The translations under genes and the position numbers were made by a program. 44,980 bases of DNA from Leptolyngbya sp. 'hensonii' (GTDB taxonomy: Bacteria > Cyanobacteriota > Cyanobacteriia > GCF-001939115): positions 1-44,980 of the forward strand of contig NZ_MQTZ01000004.1 in NCBI RefSeq assembly GCF_001939115.1. Reading direction: 5' to 3'. Of this stretch, positions 33,578 to 44,425 are shown piece after piece (the stretch's first letter is position 1; every line of letters begins with the position of its first letter). The notes beneath the pieces are model-generated. The model did not search any database. It worked only from the letters and a program-made list of their open reading frames with translations, and was not told the DNA's origin.

Positions 33578-36500
33578 TCAACCGCCCCCAATGCGGGCCA
33601 CATCGCGGGTATTTTCCTCAAAGGCAGCAGCCAGGGCATCATCCCCACTGAGGCCAGCAGCCAGGGCATTCTTCAACGCCTGTAGCACCCGCTTGTAGTC
33701 CCTGGGCATCACCTTGACAAACTTCGGCACCATTGCCTCCCAGTTTGTCAGGACGATCGTCCCCTTCTTACTCTGGGTATAGTCCACATGACGCTGGATC
33801 AACTGGCGCACCTCGGCAATTTCCTCCGGCTCTTCCAGCCGCTCCAGACCCACCATCTGGGTGTTGCAACGGGTGGCAAAATCCCCCGCTTCATCCAGAA
33901 CGTAAGCGATGCCCCCGCTCATCCCAGCCGCAAAGTTGCGCCCTGTGGGACCCAGGATGACCACCTTGCCGCCGGTCATATATTCACAGCCATGATCTCC
34001 GACAGCTTCGACTACCGTATTCACCCCAGAGTTGCGGACGCAGAATCGCTCCCCAGCTACCCCAGAGATATAGGCTTCCCCAGCCGTGGCCCCATAGAAG
34101 GCCACATTGCCAATGATGATATTTTCCTCAGCCACAAAGGTTGAAGCTGCCGGAGGATAGACAATGATCTTGCCTCCACTCAACCCCTTACCCACGTAGT
34201 CGTTGGCATCCCCTTCCAGTTCCAGGGTGACGCCCTTGGGTACGAACGCCCCAAAGCTCTGGCCCGCACTGCCCTGGAAATGCAAATGTACCGTATCTTC
34301 TGGTAGCCCATGCCAGTGCCGTTTGGTGATTTCGTTCCCCAAAATCGTCCCCACAACCCGATTGGTATTCTTGATCGGTAAGGTAGCAGTGACTTTTTCT
34401 CCTTTCTCGATCGCCGGTTGGCACAAATCCAGCAGCACCGTCATATCCAGGGACTTCTCCAGACCATGGTCCTGGGGCATCTGGCAATAACGCCCCACTT
34501 CCGGCCCCACTTCCGGCTGATAGAGAATCTTCGACAGGTCAATCCCTCTGGCTTTCCAGTGCTCTACCGCCTGCTTCGGTTCCAGCACATCCGTGCGACC
34601 GATCATCTCATTCAGCGATCGGAAACCCAACTGAGCCATCAGTTCCCGCACTTCCTGGGCCACGAACTGCATGAAGTTAACCGCATGTTGGGGGTCGCCG
34701 ACGAAACTCTCCCGCAGTTTGGGATTCTGGGTGGCAATCCCTGCCGGACAGGTATTCAGGTGGCAAACCCGCATCATGATGCAGCCCAGGGTCACCAGGG
34801 GAGCTGTGGAGAAGCCAAACTCTTCGGCTCCCAGCAGGGCCGCAATCACCACATCTCGCCCTGTTTTCAACTGACCATCCGTTTCCACCACGATCCGCGA
34901 TCGCAGGTTGTTCAGCACCAGGGTCTGATGGGTTTCGGCCAGCCCCAGTTCCCAGGGCAGACCCGCATGCTTGATCGAGGTCTGGGGTGAGGCTCCCGTG
35001 CCCCCGTCATAGCCGGAGATTAGCACCACATCGGCATGGGCCTTGGAGACCCCAGCGGCGATCGTGCCCACCCCCACCTCGGACACTAGCTTGACATTGA
35101 TGCGGGCATCCCGATTGGCGTTCTTCAAGTCATGGATTAATTCTGCCAGGTCTTCGATCGAGTAGATGTCGTGGTGGGGCGGCGGCGAAATCAGCCCCAC
35201 ACCAGGAGTAGAATGGCGCACCTTGGCAATCCAGGGATAGACCTTCCCACCAGGAAGCTGGCCCCCTTCTCCAGGCTTGGCCCCCTGGGCCATCTTGATC
35301 TGGATTTCTTTAGCCTTGGAGAGATACAGACTTGTGACCCCAAACCGACCTGACGCCACCTGCTTAATCGCACTGTTCTTGGAATCCCCAGCTTCATTCG
35401 TCCAGGTGTACCGTTCCGGGTCCTCTCCCCCCTCGCCGGTATTGGATTTGCCCCCAATCCGATTCATGGCGATCGCCAGGGCTTCGTGGGCCTCCTTCGA
35501 GATCGAGCCATAGCTCATGGCTCCTGTCTTGAAGCGCTTCGTGATCGCCTCGATCGGCTCCACTTCTTCCAGGGGCACCGGCTCCCTGGGCTTAAACTCC
35601 AGCAGCCCCCGCAGGGTAAAGAACTTCTGGTTCTGCTGATTCACCAGAGCTGCATAGTTCTGGAACAGGTCATAGCGACCCGTGCGGACTGCCTGCTGCA
35701 GAGTGTGAATAGTTTCCGGGCTGAACAGATGGGCTTCCCCATCCTTGCGCCACTGGTACTCCCCACCCACATCCAGGGTATGGCCGTTCACCTCCCGATC
35801 GGGGAAGGCATGGCTGTGCCGCAGGATGGCTTCCTGGGCGATGATGTCCAGGCCCGCTCCTTCGATCCGGGATGCGGTCCAGCTAAAGTAGCGATCGATG
35901 ACAGCGCGATTCAGCCCGATCGCCTCAAAGATCTGAGCCCCTCGATAGCTCTGCAGGGTCGAGATGCCAATCTTGGAGGCCACCTTAATCACCCCCTTGG
36001 TGGCGGCTTTGATGTAGTTTTTGCAGGCGGTTTTGTACTCGACATTGACCAGTAAACCCTGCTGGATCATGTCCTCGATCGTCTCAAAAGCCAGATAGGG
36101 ATTGATGGCTCCGCAGCCATAGCCGATCAGGGTGGCGTAGTGGTGCACCTCACGGGGTTCCCCTGACTCCAGCACCAACCCCACTCGAGTCCGACTGCCC
36201 TCCCGAATCAGGTGGTGGTGCAGACCGGCCACCGCCAGCAGAGCTGGAATGGGAGCCTGGGCTGCATCCACCCCCCGATCGCTGAGGATGAGGATGCTGA
36301 CCCCAGCGGCGATCGCAGCGTCTGCCTTGCTACAAAGATCGGCCATGGCCGCTTCCAAACCCTGCACCCCCGCTTTCGGATCAAACAGAATCGGCAGGGT
36401 GATGGATTTGAAATCCCCAGTTGTAAGATGCTTCAGTTTGGCCAGTTCTTCATTGCTCAGAATCGGGGTTTTCAGTTTGATCAGATGGCAGCTTTCCGGC

Positions 36501-38170
36501 TCCGGTTTGAGCAAATTGCGCTCCGCCCCGATCGTCGTCTCAGCAGAGGTGATGATTTCTTCTCGAATCGAGTCGATCGGGGGATTGGTCACCTGGGCAA
36601 ACAATTGCTGGAAGTAGTCATATAACAGCTTGGGCCGATCGGACAGCACAGCCAAGGGCGTATCGGCTCCCATGGACCCCACCGCCTCCACCCCATCCCG
36701 CGCCATGGGCACCATCAACAGCCGCAGTTGCTCAAAGGTATAGCCAAAGGCCAGTTGCCGCTGAATGGCGGGAATCTGATCGCTGGTGAGGGCTGCTGGG
36801 GGGGCATCGGGCAACTGGGCCAGATCCACCAGGTGCTGGTTCACCCAATCCCGGTAGGGATGGGCCGTGACAATGCTGCGCTTGATTTCCTCGTCAGCAA
36901 TGATGCGCCCCTCTTCCATATTCACCAGGAACATCCGACCTGGCTGCAACCGTCCCTTCAGGGCTACCCGTTCGGGCTCAATCGGCAACACTCCGGCTTC
37001 TGAGGCCATGATCACCAGGTCATCCTTGGTGACGTAGTAGCGGGAGGGGCGCAGGCCGTTGCGATCGAGCACTGCTCCCATCATGGTGCCATCGGTGAAG
37101 GCGATCGACGCCGGACCATCCCAGGGCTCCATCAGACAGGAATGGTACTCATAGAAGGCTTTCTTCTCGTCACTCATGGACTCATGGGCCGTCCAGGGTT
37201 CGGGGATCATCATCATCACAGCGTGGGGCAGGGACCGACCCGCCAGGGTCAACAGCTCCAGGGCATTGTCGAAAATGGTGGAGTCGCTGCCGTCTACGTT
37301 AATGACCGGCTTTACTTTCTTGATGTCATCCCCAAATAGCTCCGACTCAAACAGAGACTGACGGGCATGCATCCAGTTGATGTTGCCCCGCAGGGTGTTG
37401 ATCTCCCCGTTATGGGCGATGTAGCGGTAGGGGTGCGATCGCTCCCAACTGGGGAAGGTATTGGTACTGAAGCGGGAGTGAACCAGGGCCAGGGCACTTT
37501 CCAGATCCGGATCCTGAAGGTCGGGATAGTACTGCCCCACCTGCACCGGCATCAGCATGCCCTTGTAGACGATCGTCCGGCAGGAGAGGCTGGCGGGATA
37601 CCAGCAGGGATCGATCCCCGGCACCCGGATGGCATTGTGGGTCAGCTTGCGGATCACGTAGAGCTTGCGTTCGAAAGCCAGGTCATCCACCAGCAAGGGA
37701 TTGCGTTGGATAAACACCTGTTGCATCAACGGCTCACTGGATTTGGCCGTGTTTCCCAGGGGTTCATTATTGGTGGGCACATCCCGCCAACCCATGACCT
37801 GCTGTCCTTCCTCAGCCACGATCGCCTCGAAAATTCGCCGTCCCTGCTCCCGAGCAGCCCGATCAGGAGAGGCGTAGATCATCCCCACCCCATACTGACC
37901 CGCCTCCGGCAGGATGATGTGCTCTGTCGCTGCCACCTTCTGCAGGAACTTGTGGGGGATTTGCAGCAAAATCCCAGCGCCATCGCCAGTGTTGGCTTCA
38001 CAACCACAGGCTCCCCGGTGATCAAGGTTGAGGAGGATGGTCAGCGCCTGTTCCACGATCGCATGGGAGGGCTTTCCCTTCATGTGAACGATAAACCCGA
38101 CGCCACAGGCATCGTGCTCAAACTGTGGATCGTATAGTCCCTGGTTAGGTGGCAGTTGGTTGCTTTGCAT
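33578..38170 (-). CDS. gltB: Glutamate synthase large subunit
   Basis: The 1530-aa enzyme transfers the amide nitrogen of glutamine to 2-oxoglutarate. The glutaminase domain begins after a ~21-residue propeptide at Cys22 ('[15 protein letters not shown]'), the catalytic N-terminal nucleophile. The synthase FMN region includes '[20 protein letters not shown]' and '[15 protein letters not shown]'. The [3Fe-4S] ligands are Cys1130, Cys1136 and Cys1141 (C-x5-C-x4-C). The C-terminal beta-helix has repeated G-G-K/G-x-G motifs. Length fits both Fd- and NAD(P)H-dependent forms; the nearby gltD favours the NAD(P)H form. It is divergent from the topoisomerase gene. Confidence 0.96.
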   Translation of the reverse strand: MQSNQLPPNQGLYDPQFEHDACGVGFIVHMKGKPSHAIVEQALTILLNLDHRGACGCEANTGDGAGILLQIPHKFLQKVAATEHIILPEAGQYGVGMIYASPDRAAREQGRRIFEAIVAEEGQQVMGWRDVPTNNEPLGNTAKSSEPLMQQVFIQRNPLLVDDLAFERKLYVIRKLTHNAIRVPGIDPCWYPASLSCRTIVYKGMLMPVQVGQYYPDLQDPDLESALALVHSRFSTNTFPSWERSHPYRYIAHNGEINTLRGNINWMHARQSLFESELFGDDIKKVKPVINVDGSDSTIFDNALELLTLAGRSLPHAVMMMIPEPWTAHESMSDEKKAFYEYHSCLMEPWDGPASIAFTDGTMMGAVLDRNGLRPSRYYVTKDDLVIMASEAGVLPIEPERVALKGRLQPGRMFLVNMEEGRIIADEEIKRSIVTAHPYRDWVNQHLVDLAQLPDAPPAALTSDQIPAIQRQLAFGYTFEQLRLLMVPMARDGVEAVGSMGADTPLAVLSDRPKLLYDYFQQLFAQVTNPPIDSIREEIITSAETTIGAERNLLKPEPESCHLIKLKTPILSNEELAKLKHLTTGDFKSITLPILFDPKAGVQGLEAAMADLCSKADAAIAAGVSILILSDRGVDAAQAPIPALLAVAGLHHHLIREGSRTRVGLVLESGEPREVHHYATLIGYGCGAINPYLAFETIEDMIQQGLLVNVEYKTACKNYIKAATKGVIKVASKIGISTLQSYRGAQIFEAIGLNRAVIDRYFSWTASRIEGAGLDIIAQEAILRHSHAFPDREVNGHTLDVGGEYQWRKDGEAHLFSPETIHTLQQAVRTGRYDLFQNYAALVNQQNQKFFTLRGLLEFKPREPVPLEEVEPIEAITKRFKTGAMSYGSISKEAHEALAIAMNRIGGKSNTGEGGEDPERYTWTNEAGDSKNSAIKQVASGRFGVTSLYLSKAKEIQIKMAQGAKPGEGGQLPGGKVYPWIAKVRHSTPGVGLISPPPHHDIYSIEDLAELIHDLKNANRDARINVKLVSEVGVGTIAAGVSKAHADVVLISGYDGGTGASPQTSIKHAGLPWELGLAETHQTLVLNNLRSRIVVETDGQLKTGRDVVIAALLGAEEFGFSTAPLVTLGCIMMRVCHLNTCPAGIATQNPKLRESFVGDPQHAVNFMQFVAQEVRELMAQLGFRSLNEMIGRTDVLEPKQAVEHWKARGIDLSKILYQPEVGPEVGRYCQMPQDHGLEKSLDMTVLLDLCQPAIEKGEKVTATLPIKNTNRVVGTILGNEITKRHWHGLPEDTVHLHFQGSAGQSFGAFVPKGVTLELEGDANDYVGKGLSGGKIIVYPPAASTFVAEENIIIGNVAFYGATAGEAYISGVAGERFCVRNSGVNTVVEAVGDHGCEYMTGGKVVILGPTGRNFAAGMSGGIAYVLDEAGDFATRCNTQMVGLERLEEPEEIAEVRQLIQRHVDYTQSKKGTIVLTNWEAMVPKFVKVMPRDYKRVLQALKNALAAGLSGDDALAAAFEENTRDVARIGGG

Positions 38171-38505
38171 TGTGCTAGTAGTGGCGAAACGAAATTGGGC
38201 AGCGGAACGGAATGGGCAATGGGACAGAGCCTAAATCCAGAAAATAAGGAGTTCCTAATTCTAGATAATTTAGTCTGGATTTTCTAATGAGGTTAGCCTG
38301 CAGAGGTCAGGTCTTAAGGAAATCGTCAGATCTGCTGATTTACATCTCGCAATAATTTCGGGGATCACCAGAAAACTCGACTCGAAAAATACAAAAGTCC
38401 AGTGTTAGAGAAAACATACAGCAGGTCGCCCTGATTCCAGTAGATCTCCCGTACTATTTAGTAAATCTTTTGTACTATAAAGAGAGCGATCGTTGGAGAG
38501 GACAG
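38171..38505. promoter_or_regulatory. Divergent promoter region of gltB and topoisomerase gene
   Basis: This 335-bp AT-rich gap separates two oppositely transcribed genes and must hold both promoters. Visible features are a 'tctagataatttagtctggattttctaatgag' AT-rich patch and a direct repeat GTACTAT at 38452 and 38472. A GTA-N9-TAC element (38461-38475) is one base too long for a standard NtcA box (GTA-N8-TAC), so NtcA control of gltB is not supported here. A GAGAGGA ribosome site precedes the topoisomerase ATG. Confidence 0.5.
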
Positions 38506-40671
38506 ATGGCTAACCTGTTGCTAATCGAGAGTCCAGGTAAATCCAGGAAGCTGAGTCAGATCCTGGGCCAGGGCTGGATTGTTAAAGCCAGCTTGGGCCA
38601 CATTCGGGAACTGGCCAACGATGGGGAAGATGCCCTTGGCTTTGACCTGAACGAAAATCAGGTCGAATGCCGCTATGAACCCAGAGGAGCCAGAGCTAAA
38701 CAGGTGTTGGCAGAACTGCGCCAGGTGGTCAAGCAGGCCGATCGGGTCTATATCGCCACTGACCCCGATCGGGAAGGGGAAACGATCGGGTGGCATCTCC
38801 AGCAAGAATTGCGCCTGAAAAATCCCCAGCGGGTCGTTTACAGTGAAATCACACCTGCCGCTGTGCAACGGGCGATCGCCCATCCCCGTCCCCTGGACCA
38901 GGCTCTCATCGGGGCTGGACGCGCCCGCGATTGCCTGGATAAGCTGGTGGGGTATCGGGGCAGCAAGCACCTGGTTTGGAAGCTCAACAATGGAGCAAAG
39001 TCCATGGGCCGGGTCCAAAGCGCTACCCTGCACCTGCTGTGTCAGCGAGAACGGGAGATTCAGACGTTCAAGCCCCAGGATTACTGGATGGTGTGGGTGG
39101 AGTACCGGGAAGGGTTCAAAGCCCTTTACCGTAAGAGTTTGACGCCCCGCAAGCAGGCTCCGACAGTGCCGAGCGAGGATGCTGCTGAGAGCCAGGATGG
39201 GGCAGAAGGGGATCGGGTCACCACTCAGGCAGAAGCCGATCGTCTGGTCGCGATCGCCCGCTCCCAGCCGCACCAGATTGTGAAGGTCGATCGTAAAACC
39301 ACGCCCCAATCTCCTCCACCGCCGTTCATTACCTCCACCCTGCAGCAGGCAGCCGGGGCCAAACTGCACTTCAGTCCCGACCAGACGATGAAAATTGCCC
39401 AGTCTCTCTATGAAGCTGGGCACATTACCTACATGCGCACCGATTCGGTGATGCTCTCGGAGCAGTTCTGTATTGCGGTTCGGCAATACCTGGAACAAGA
39501 GGACCCCACCAATGTACCTGCCAGAACGACCCGTCACCGTTCCAAACAGCAGGCTCAGGAGGCCCACGAAGCTATTCGACCCACAGAGGTGAATCAAACT
39601 CCACAACTGCTGCAGGCCAGGGTATCCGCCGATGCCGCCCGCCTTTATGAGCTGATCTGGCATCGGGCTGTAGCCTCCCAATGTGCCCCGGTTCAGATCG
39701 CCAAAACTCGTATTGTCACCCAATCTGGCGAGGCTTTCTGGGAAGCTCGGGGCCAGGTGGTGACCTTTCCCGGCTACACCCGCTACTGGAATAATCTGAG
39801 TGCCGATGTGCAGTTGCCTAACCTGAATCAGGGGCAGGCTGTGACCCTGATTCAGGCCGGGGCAGAAGCCAAACAGACCCAACCCCCACCTCGCTACACC
39901 GAGCCCAAGCTGGTGCAACTGATGGAGCGTCAGGGTATTGGTCGGCCTTCCACCTATGCTCCTACGATTAAAACCCTGAAAGAACGAGATTATGTGCAAG
40001 GCGTGAAGGGCAAACTTCAGCCCACCCCTCTGGGTTTGGAACTGGATGCATTTCTACAGAAGGTTTTGCCCGATCTGATTCAACCGGAGTTCACGGCTCA
40101 GATGGAATCGTCCCTCGATGCGATCGCTGCTGGAAAAGAAGACTGGCAAACCTACCTCACCCAATGGAACCGGAATTACTTTGCCCCGGCCCTGGCGCAA
40201 GCTATCCAGAAAATTTCATCCTCTGTGGGCAGGCCCCCGACTCCCCCAGCTTCTCCCCAGTCTGCCAAAACCACTCAAAAACCCTGTCCTAAATGTGGCC
40301 AATCCCTGGTGAAGGTGCCTTCTAAGTCCACCAAGATTAGGGGCAATCATTTCCTCGCCTGCGATCGGAAGCAGGGGGGCTGTGGTGCAGCCCTATTCTG
40401 GAATCCAAAACTTAAGCAATACGAGTTGCCCTACAGTCAGAGAACCCCCGACCCGGAAGCCTTGACAGACTTTCCCTGTCCTGGCTGTAGGGCGTTGCTG
40501 GAGCGGTATGCCTATACCAAAGAGGGCAAAACCAAAGTCATGTTACGCTGTGCCATTCCCGAACATCGCCAGGGTAAGTGCAAAGATGTGGCTTTCTTTG
40601 AGGGGCGGGATGGCTTTTGGTCTCCCAAGTTTGGTATCCTCAAAACCCCTGCACTTACCGTCGTGGACTGA
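38506..40671 (+). CDS. Type IA DNA topoisomerase
   Basis: The 721-aa enzyme relaxes negative supercoils through a Tyr-linked single-strand break. The Toprim domain has 'LLLIESPGKSRKL' and DPDREGE (86-92). The active-site Tyr309 is in 'GHITYMRTDSVM', and 'GIGRPSTYAPTIKTL' is near residue 480. Two C-terminal zinc-ribbon-like units ('CPKCGQSLVKV ... GGCGAALF' and 'CPGCRALLERY') follow. It is shorter than the usual ~880-aa cyanobacterial TopA, so it may be the second, divergent paralogue found in many cyanobacteria (inference). The ATG at 38506 gives the family start MANLLLIESPGK; an earlier ORF start adds 12 residues. Confidence 0.94.
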   Translation: MANLLLIESPGKSRKLSQILGQGWIVKASLGHIRELANDGEDALGFDLNENQVECRYEPRGARAKQVLAELRQVVKQADRVYIATDPDREGETIGWHLQQELRLKNPQRVVYSEITPAAVQRAIAHPRPLDQALIGAGRARDCLDKLVGYRGSKHLVWKLNNGAKSMGRVQSATLHLLCQREREIQTFKPQDYWMVWVEYREGFKALYRKSLTPRKQAPTVPSEDAAESQDGAEGDRVTTQAEADRLVAIARSQPHQIVKVDRKTTPQSPPPPFITSTLQQAAGAKLHFSPDQTMKIAQSLYEAGHITYMRTDSVMLSEQFCIAVRQYLEQEDPTNVPARTTRHRSKQQAQEAHEAIRPTEVNQTPQLLQARVSADAARLYELIWHRAVASQCAPVQIAKTRIVTQSGEAFWEARGQVVTFPGYTRYWNNLSADVQLPNLNQGQAVTLIQAGAEAKQTQPPPRYTEPKLVQLMERQGIGRPSTYAPTIKTLKERDYVQGVKGKLQPTPLGLELDAFLQKVLPDLIQPEFTAQMESSLDAIAAGKEDWQTYLTQWNRNYFAPALAQAIQKISSSVGRPPTPPASPQSAKTTQKPCPKCGQSLVKVPSKSTKIRGNHFLACDRKQGGCGAALFWNPKLKQYELPYSQRTPDPEALTDFPCPGCRALLERYAYTKEGKTKVMLRCAIPEHRQGKCKDVAFFEGRDGFWSPKFGILKTPALTVVD

Positions 40672-40714
40672 CTAATCTGCAATGGGCCGCAATCGCAACA
40701 ACCAAAGCAATCTG

Positions 40715-40758
40715 CCTGCACAGGTTCTCAAACCCTGATCAATTTGAGTCTGTGCAGG
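40715..40758 (+). terminator. Hairpin downstream of topoisomerase gene
   Basis: Outer stem CCTGCACAG / CTGTGCAGG with a second inner stem CTCAAA / TTTGAG and a loop 'ccctgatcaa'. It starts 43 bp after the stop codon. No T-run follows, so it may be an mRNA-protecting or factor-dependent end and not an intrinsic terminator. Confidence 0.5.
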
Positions 40759-40907
40759 TCTGCAACCTCGCCCAGGTGGGTAGATTGTTGAGAGTTATCA
40801 ACGCTTGATTGCAGATTATCTCGTCTGATCTAGGATGGAATTATAAATAGAACAAACTTAATTGCTGACTACAATTTGAAACAAAATCATTCATTTCTGC
40901 AACCTAA

Positions 40908-40975
40908 TTAGAGCATAGAGGTTAGAGCATAGAGGTTAGAGCATAGAGGTTAGAGCATAGAGGTTAGAGCATAGA
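40908..40975. repeat. 14-bp tandem repeat TTAGAGCATAGAGG (about 4.8 units)
   Basis: Four exact units at 40908-40921, 40922-40935, 40936-40949 and 40950-40963, then a partial fifth ending at ~40975. The repeat is in the 606-bp gap between the topoisomerase gene and the FAD oxidoreductase pair. No gene is seen in the gap; the region 41000-41277 is likely the leader/promoter of the oxidoreductase operon. Confidence 0.9.
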
Positions 40976-41277
40976 AAAGAAGATTTTGAGCGATCGCGCC
41001 GTAGCAGATGGCGAGAACGATCGAGCATATCAGATTGAGATCTGTAAATTAGCTAAAGAAAGGTTAGCTAGCAAAGAAGGGAGCTGAAACAGGTCTCAAT
41101 TGCTTCAAAGGGTTTTTTGCAGGGTTGTTGGAGATAGCACCATCAGTAAAGTTTAAGCTCTATGCAGTGAATCCCACTTCATGAGAGCAAAAGATTAAGC
41201 ACAACGCACAACTCAACCTAATCGCAGCCTCCTGATCGCTAGGGGCATGGGAAATTCAAGGATTGAGGAAATACACC

Positions 41278-42816
41278 ATGACACCCGATTATCTCATCGT
41301 AGGGAGTGGCTTATCTGCACTGGTCTTTGGAGCCCTGATGGCCAAAGCCGGGAAAACGGTGCAAATCCTGGAAGCCCATGAGCACCCTGGTGGCTTTGGC
41401 CACACCTTCACCATGGCCAAGAAGTATAAGTTTAATGCCCAGCTTCACTATGTTTGGGATTGCGGCGAAGGACATACGGTGAATCGGGTGTTGAAGAAGC
41501 TGGACTTAGATCAGATCGTCACTTTTGAGCGATATGATCCTCAAGGCTTTGATCACATGCGGATGCCCGGTTACGCACTGGATATTCCCTCAGATCCTCA
41601 AGACCTGATTCAGCGGCTTTCTGACCTGTTCCCAAAGGAAGGGGAGGCGATTCGGAAGTTTATCCACGAAGTTCAGAAAACCAGTCAGGGCTTGAAGCGC
41701 CTCTCCCCTCCAGTCCAACCCTTGGAACTGCTGCAGCATCTGGGTGAAGTGACGAGTACCTTAAGGTATCTCAACAGTACGCTGCAGGACGTTTTTGACA
41801 AGTTTAACCTGCCCAAAGCGGCCCAAACCCTATTAGCCCTACAATGGCCAGATTTTTTATTACCTCCCGATCAACTTTCTTTTTATGCCTGGGTGATCTT
41901 ATTTACCGGATATCAACAGGGGGCCTTTTATCCGACTCGCCATTTTGAGCAGGTGATTCAGTCCCTGGTGCAGGAGATTGAAGCCCAGGGAGGCAAGATT
42001 CTGTTTAACTATGAAGTCACTGGCTTTATTGTCAAAAATAGCTCTGTGACTGGAGTCCAAGCCATCAATCTCAAAACCAAAACAACCACTGAATTTGTAG
42101 GCAACACGATCGTCTGCAACATGGATCCGAAAAAAGCGGCTCAGATGATAGGTCTTGAGAAATTCTCCAGGGCAGTCCGCCAGAAACTCAATTATGACTA
42201 TTCCCCCTCCAACTACATGGCTTACTGTGTGGTTAAGGATTTAGATCTGCGTGCGTATGGATTTGGTAAATGGAATACCTTTCATACGGAGCTTCAGGAT
42301 TTGAATTATGCCTTTTACAAAATGTATGAAAAGCATGATTTCTCCAAGCCCAGTTTTGCAATCACGACCCCTACCTTGCTAACAGAATATCAGCGCGACT
42401 GTCCAGAAAACTGTCAAATCATTGAGTTTTTGACAGTTGCTAATTATGCCTATTTCAAGGCCCTAAAAGAACATGATCCAAAAGCTTACAGGCAGAAAAA
42501 GGCAGAAATTCTGGATGCTATTTTGGATGTGGTTGAAAAACACTATGTCCCCAATTTTAGACAACATATTGTCTTTAAAATTACGGGAACTCCAACGACC
42601 AATGAGCGATTTTGCTGGTGCCCCAATGGGAATTCCTATGGTTCAAGTCTGACCCCTCGCAATATGGGCATGGACAGGTTAGATTACCGCACTTCTTTAA
42701 AGAATTTCTATTTTTGTAATGCCTCATCGGGCTATCCAGGATTCGCGGCTACATTTTGGACGGGGGCATTGTTGTATCAAAAATTGTCTGGAGATGTGGT
42801 TTTAGGCAAAGGTTAA
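41278..42816 (+). CDS. FAD-dependent oxidoreductase, carotenoid isomerase/desaturase (CrtISO/CrtI)-like
   Basis: The 512-aa protein has an N-terminal dinucleotide-binding motif 'YLIVGSGLSALVFGALMAKA' and 'ILEAHEHPGGFGHTF'. Long helical/substrate regions follow, and the C-terminal FAD-closing segment is 'NFYFCNASSGYPGFAATFWT'. This is the plan of phytoene-desaturase/CrtISO/retinol-saturase relatives. The substrate cannot be read from sequence, and a lipid or polyene is plausible. I chose the ATG at 41278, five codons inside the longest ORF. A second FAD enzyme follows after 12 bp, so they are one operon. Codon use is less HIP1-rich than neighbouring genes. Confidence 0.85.
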   Translation: MTPDYLIVGSGLSALVFGALMAKAGKTVQILEAHEHPGGFGHTFTMAKKYKFNAQLHYVWDCGEGHTVNRVLKKLDLDQIVTFERYDPQGFDHMRMPGYALDIPSDPQDLIQRLSDLFPKEGEAIRKFIHEVQKTSQGLKRLSPPVQPLELLQHLGEVTSTLRYLNSTLQDVFDKFNLPKAAQTLLALQWPDFLLPPDQLSFYAWVILFTGYQQGAFYPTRHFEQVIQSLVQEIEAQGGKILFNYEVTGFIVKNSSVTGVQAINLKTKTTTEFVGNTIVCNMDPKKAAQMIGLEKFSRAVRQKLNYDYSPSNYMAYCVVKDLDLRAYGFGKWNTFHTELQDLNYAFYKMYEKHDFSKPSFAITTPTLLTEYQRDCPENCQIIEFLTVANYAYFKALKEHDPKAYRQKKAEILDAILDVVEKHYVPNFRQHIVFKITGTPTTNERFCWCPNGNSYGSSLTPRNMGMDRLDYRTSLKNFYFCNASSGYPGFAATFWTGALLYQKLSGDVVLGKG

Positions 42817-42828
42817 ACATGGTGAGAT

Positions 42829-44043
42829 ATGAAAATAGCCATTATCGGGGGTGGGGCCAGCGGCATGGTGACAGCATACTTGCTCGACAAAAAGGGCCAT
42901 CATGTGACCGTATTTGAGAAACAACCTATCTTGGGGGGGCATATCCGGACCCTCAATTATAATGTGCAACCTAACCAATCTGACTGTAATCAGCGTTTGG
43001 AATGCGGGGTCCTCGAATTTCCCCGTGTGTTTCACAATTTTCTGGATTTGATGCAGGAATTGAAAGTTGAATTAGAACCTGTTGATTTGGGTTCAGCCTT
43101 GTATCTCAAAGGGGGGCGTCATTTTCTATCCTCTGGGGTGATCCGCAAGAATTTTACTGGGATGCGTTGGCTGATCGAATCTCTACGGTTGGATACGTTG
43201 TATGCCCGATCGGCTGGATTTTGGGTTAACACAAGATTTGCCAATCAGAAAGACTTTTATCATCACCCTCTTTCGCAATACCTGAAGCGCCAATGTATTC
43301 GAAATCGCTGGCTGAAATTGCTCACGATGTATAGCTATTCAATGCCATTTGAACTGATTGACAATTTTCCAGCAGAACTCGCCATTCCAGCACTACGAGA
43401 CTATATTTTTGTCAACTGGGTCAGAATTAAAGATGGGGTCTATTCCTATATTGACAAGATCTTGAAATCCTTCCAAGGGGACATTTTTCTCAATGTTGAG
43501 ATTGCAGGGATTTTTAGAACACCGGATGCGGTGAAAATCATGGGCACAAATGGGGAGATAGGGATCTTTGACAAACTGGTTTTTGCGACCCCCCCGGATC
43601 AGGTGATGAAGCTGTTGGCTGACCCAACGGACGCAGAAGCCAGACGGTTTTCAGCCTGGAAGGCAAACTGGATGAGAACTGTGATCCATACGGATACTTC
43701 CATGTATTCCCAGTATGGGATTCGGCAATTTTCAGAATTTGACTTTTTTGAAACAGACAGGGGCTGGGGATATAATGCTTACTTGAATCAGCTTTGCGGC
43801 CTCTCCTCCTCCCAGGCCTATAGTTTGGCATTTGATCTGGATAGCTTGATTGCAAAAGATAAAATTCTGCATATCCAGGAACATCACACCCCTTTATATA
43901 CGGTTCAGTCTTTCCGATATAGAGACGAAGTAAGGGATACCAATGGTGAGAACAATACTTACCATGTTGGTGCCTACCTGGGCGATGGCTTGCATGAAGG
44001 CGCGATCGTTTCAGCCCAGCGGGTCGCCCAGTTGATTGGGTAG
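42829..44043 (+). CDS. FAD-dependent amine-oxidase-like oxidoreductase
   Basis: The 404-aa protein starts with 'MKIAIIGGGASGMVTAYLLD' (GxGxxG) and 'VTVFEKQPILGGHIRTL'. A mid-protein flavin-contacting stretch 'FDKLVFATPPDQVMKLLADP' and the C-terminal 'GAYLGDGLHEGAIVSAQRVA' are typical of the NAD(P)-binding Rossmann/amine oxidase family. It lies 12 bp after the CrtISO-like gene and likely works in the same pathway. No signal peptide. The frame downstream overlaps a degraded coiled-coil gene. Confidence 0.85.
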   Translation: MKIAIIGGGASGMVTAYLLDKKGHHVTVFEKQPILGGHIRTLNYNVQPNQSDCNQRLECGVLEFPRVFHNFLDLMQELKVELEPVDLGSALYLKGGRHFLSSGVIRKNFTGMRWLIESLRLDTLYARSAGFWVNTRFANQKDFYHHPLSQYLKRQCIRNRWLKLLTMYSYSMPFELIDNFPAELAIPALRDYIFVNWVRIKDGVYSYIDKILKSFQGDIFLNVEIAGIFRTPDAVKIMGTNGEIGIFDKLVFATPPDQVMKLLADPTDAEARRFSAWKANWMRTVIHTDTSMYSQYGIRQFSEFDFFETDRGWGYNAYLNQLCGLSSSQAYSLAFDLDSLIAKDKILHIQEHHTPLYTVQSFRYRDEVRDTNGENNTYHVGAYLGDGLHEGAIVSAQRVAQLIG

Positions 44044-44155
44044 GTGCATTCGAATCAGAAGAATGGGGGAAGGTTGCCAAAGCCAACGAAGCCGCAGCCA
44101 ACCAACTGGTTCATATGCAACAGGAATTGCAAATCATCCGCACTGAAGTTCATCA

Positions 44156-44311
44156 GGCGTTGCTGAATAGAAGTATGATTTTCGTGCTTGAGCCTTATGC
44201 AGCCCTCACCCTAGCCCTCTCCCAAAGGAGAGGGAACAAGAGTTTTAGCTCCCTTCTCCTGCGGGAGAAGGGTTGGGGATGAGGGTATTCATATTTGCAT
44301 TCAGCAAAGCC
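44156..44311. mobile_element. MITE family 1, complete copy with 8-bp target duplication
   Basis: 156 bp from GGCGTTGCTGAATAG to CATTCAGCAAAGCC, flanked by GTTCATCA at 44148-44155 and 44312-44319. It is inverse in orientation to the copy at 18282-18438 and nearly identical to it. It interrupts the coiled-coil gene; exact removal restores the reading frame. Confidence 0.95.
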
Positions 44312-44425
44312 GTTCATCAATGGCAGGGACAGGCAGAAGCAAATCATCAGCTCTTTCAAGTAGAGCAAGAGAAACATCATCAGGTCTTGTCCTGGTACCA
44401 GGCTGAGCAGGAGAAACCCCAGTCT

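Noticed and set aside
38461-38475. NtcA box in the gltB/topoisomerase gap
   Set aside because: The spacing is GTA-N9-TAC. The NtcA consensus needs eight bases, and no -10 box at the right distance for gltB was seen.
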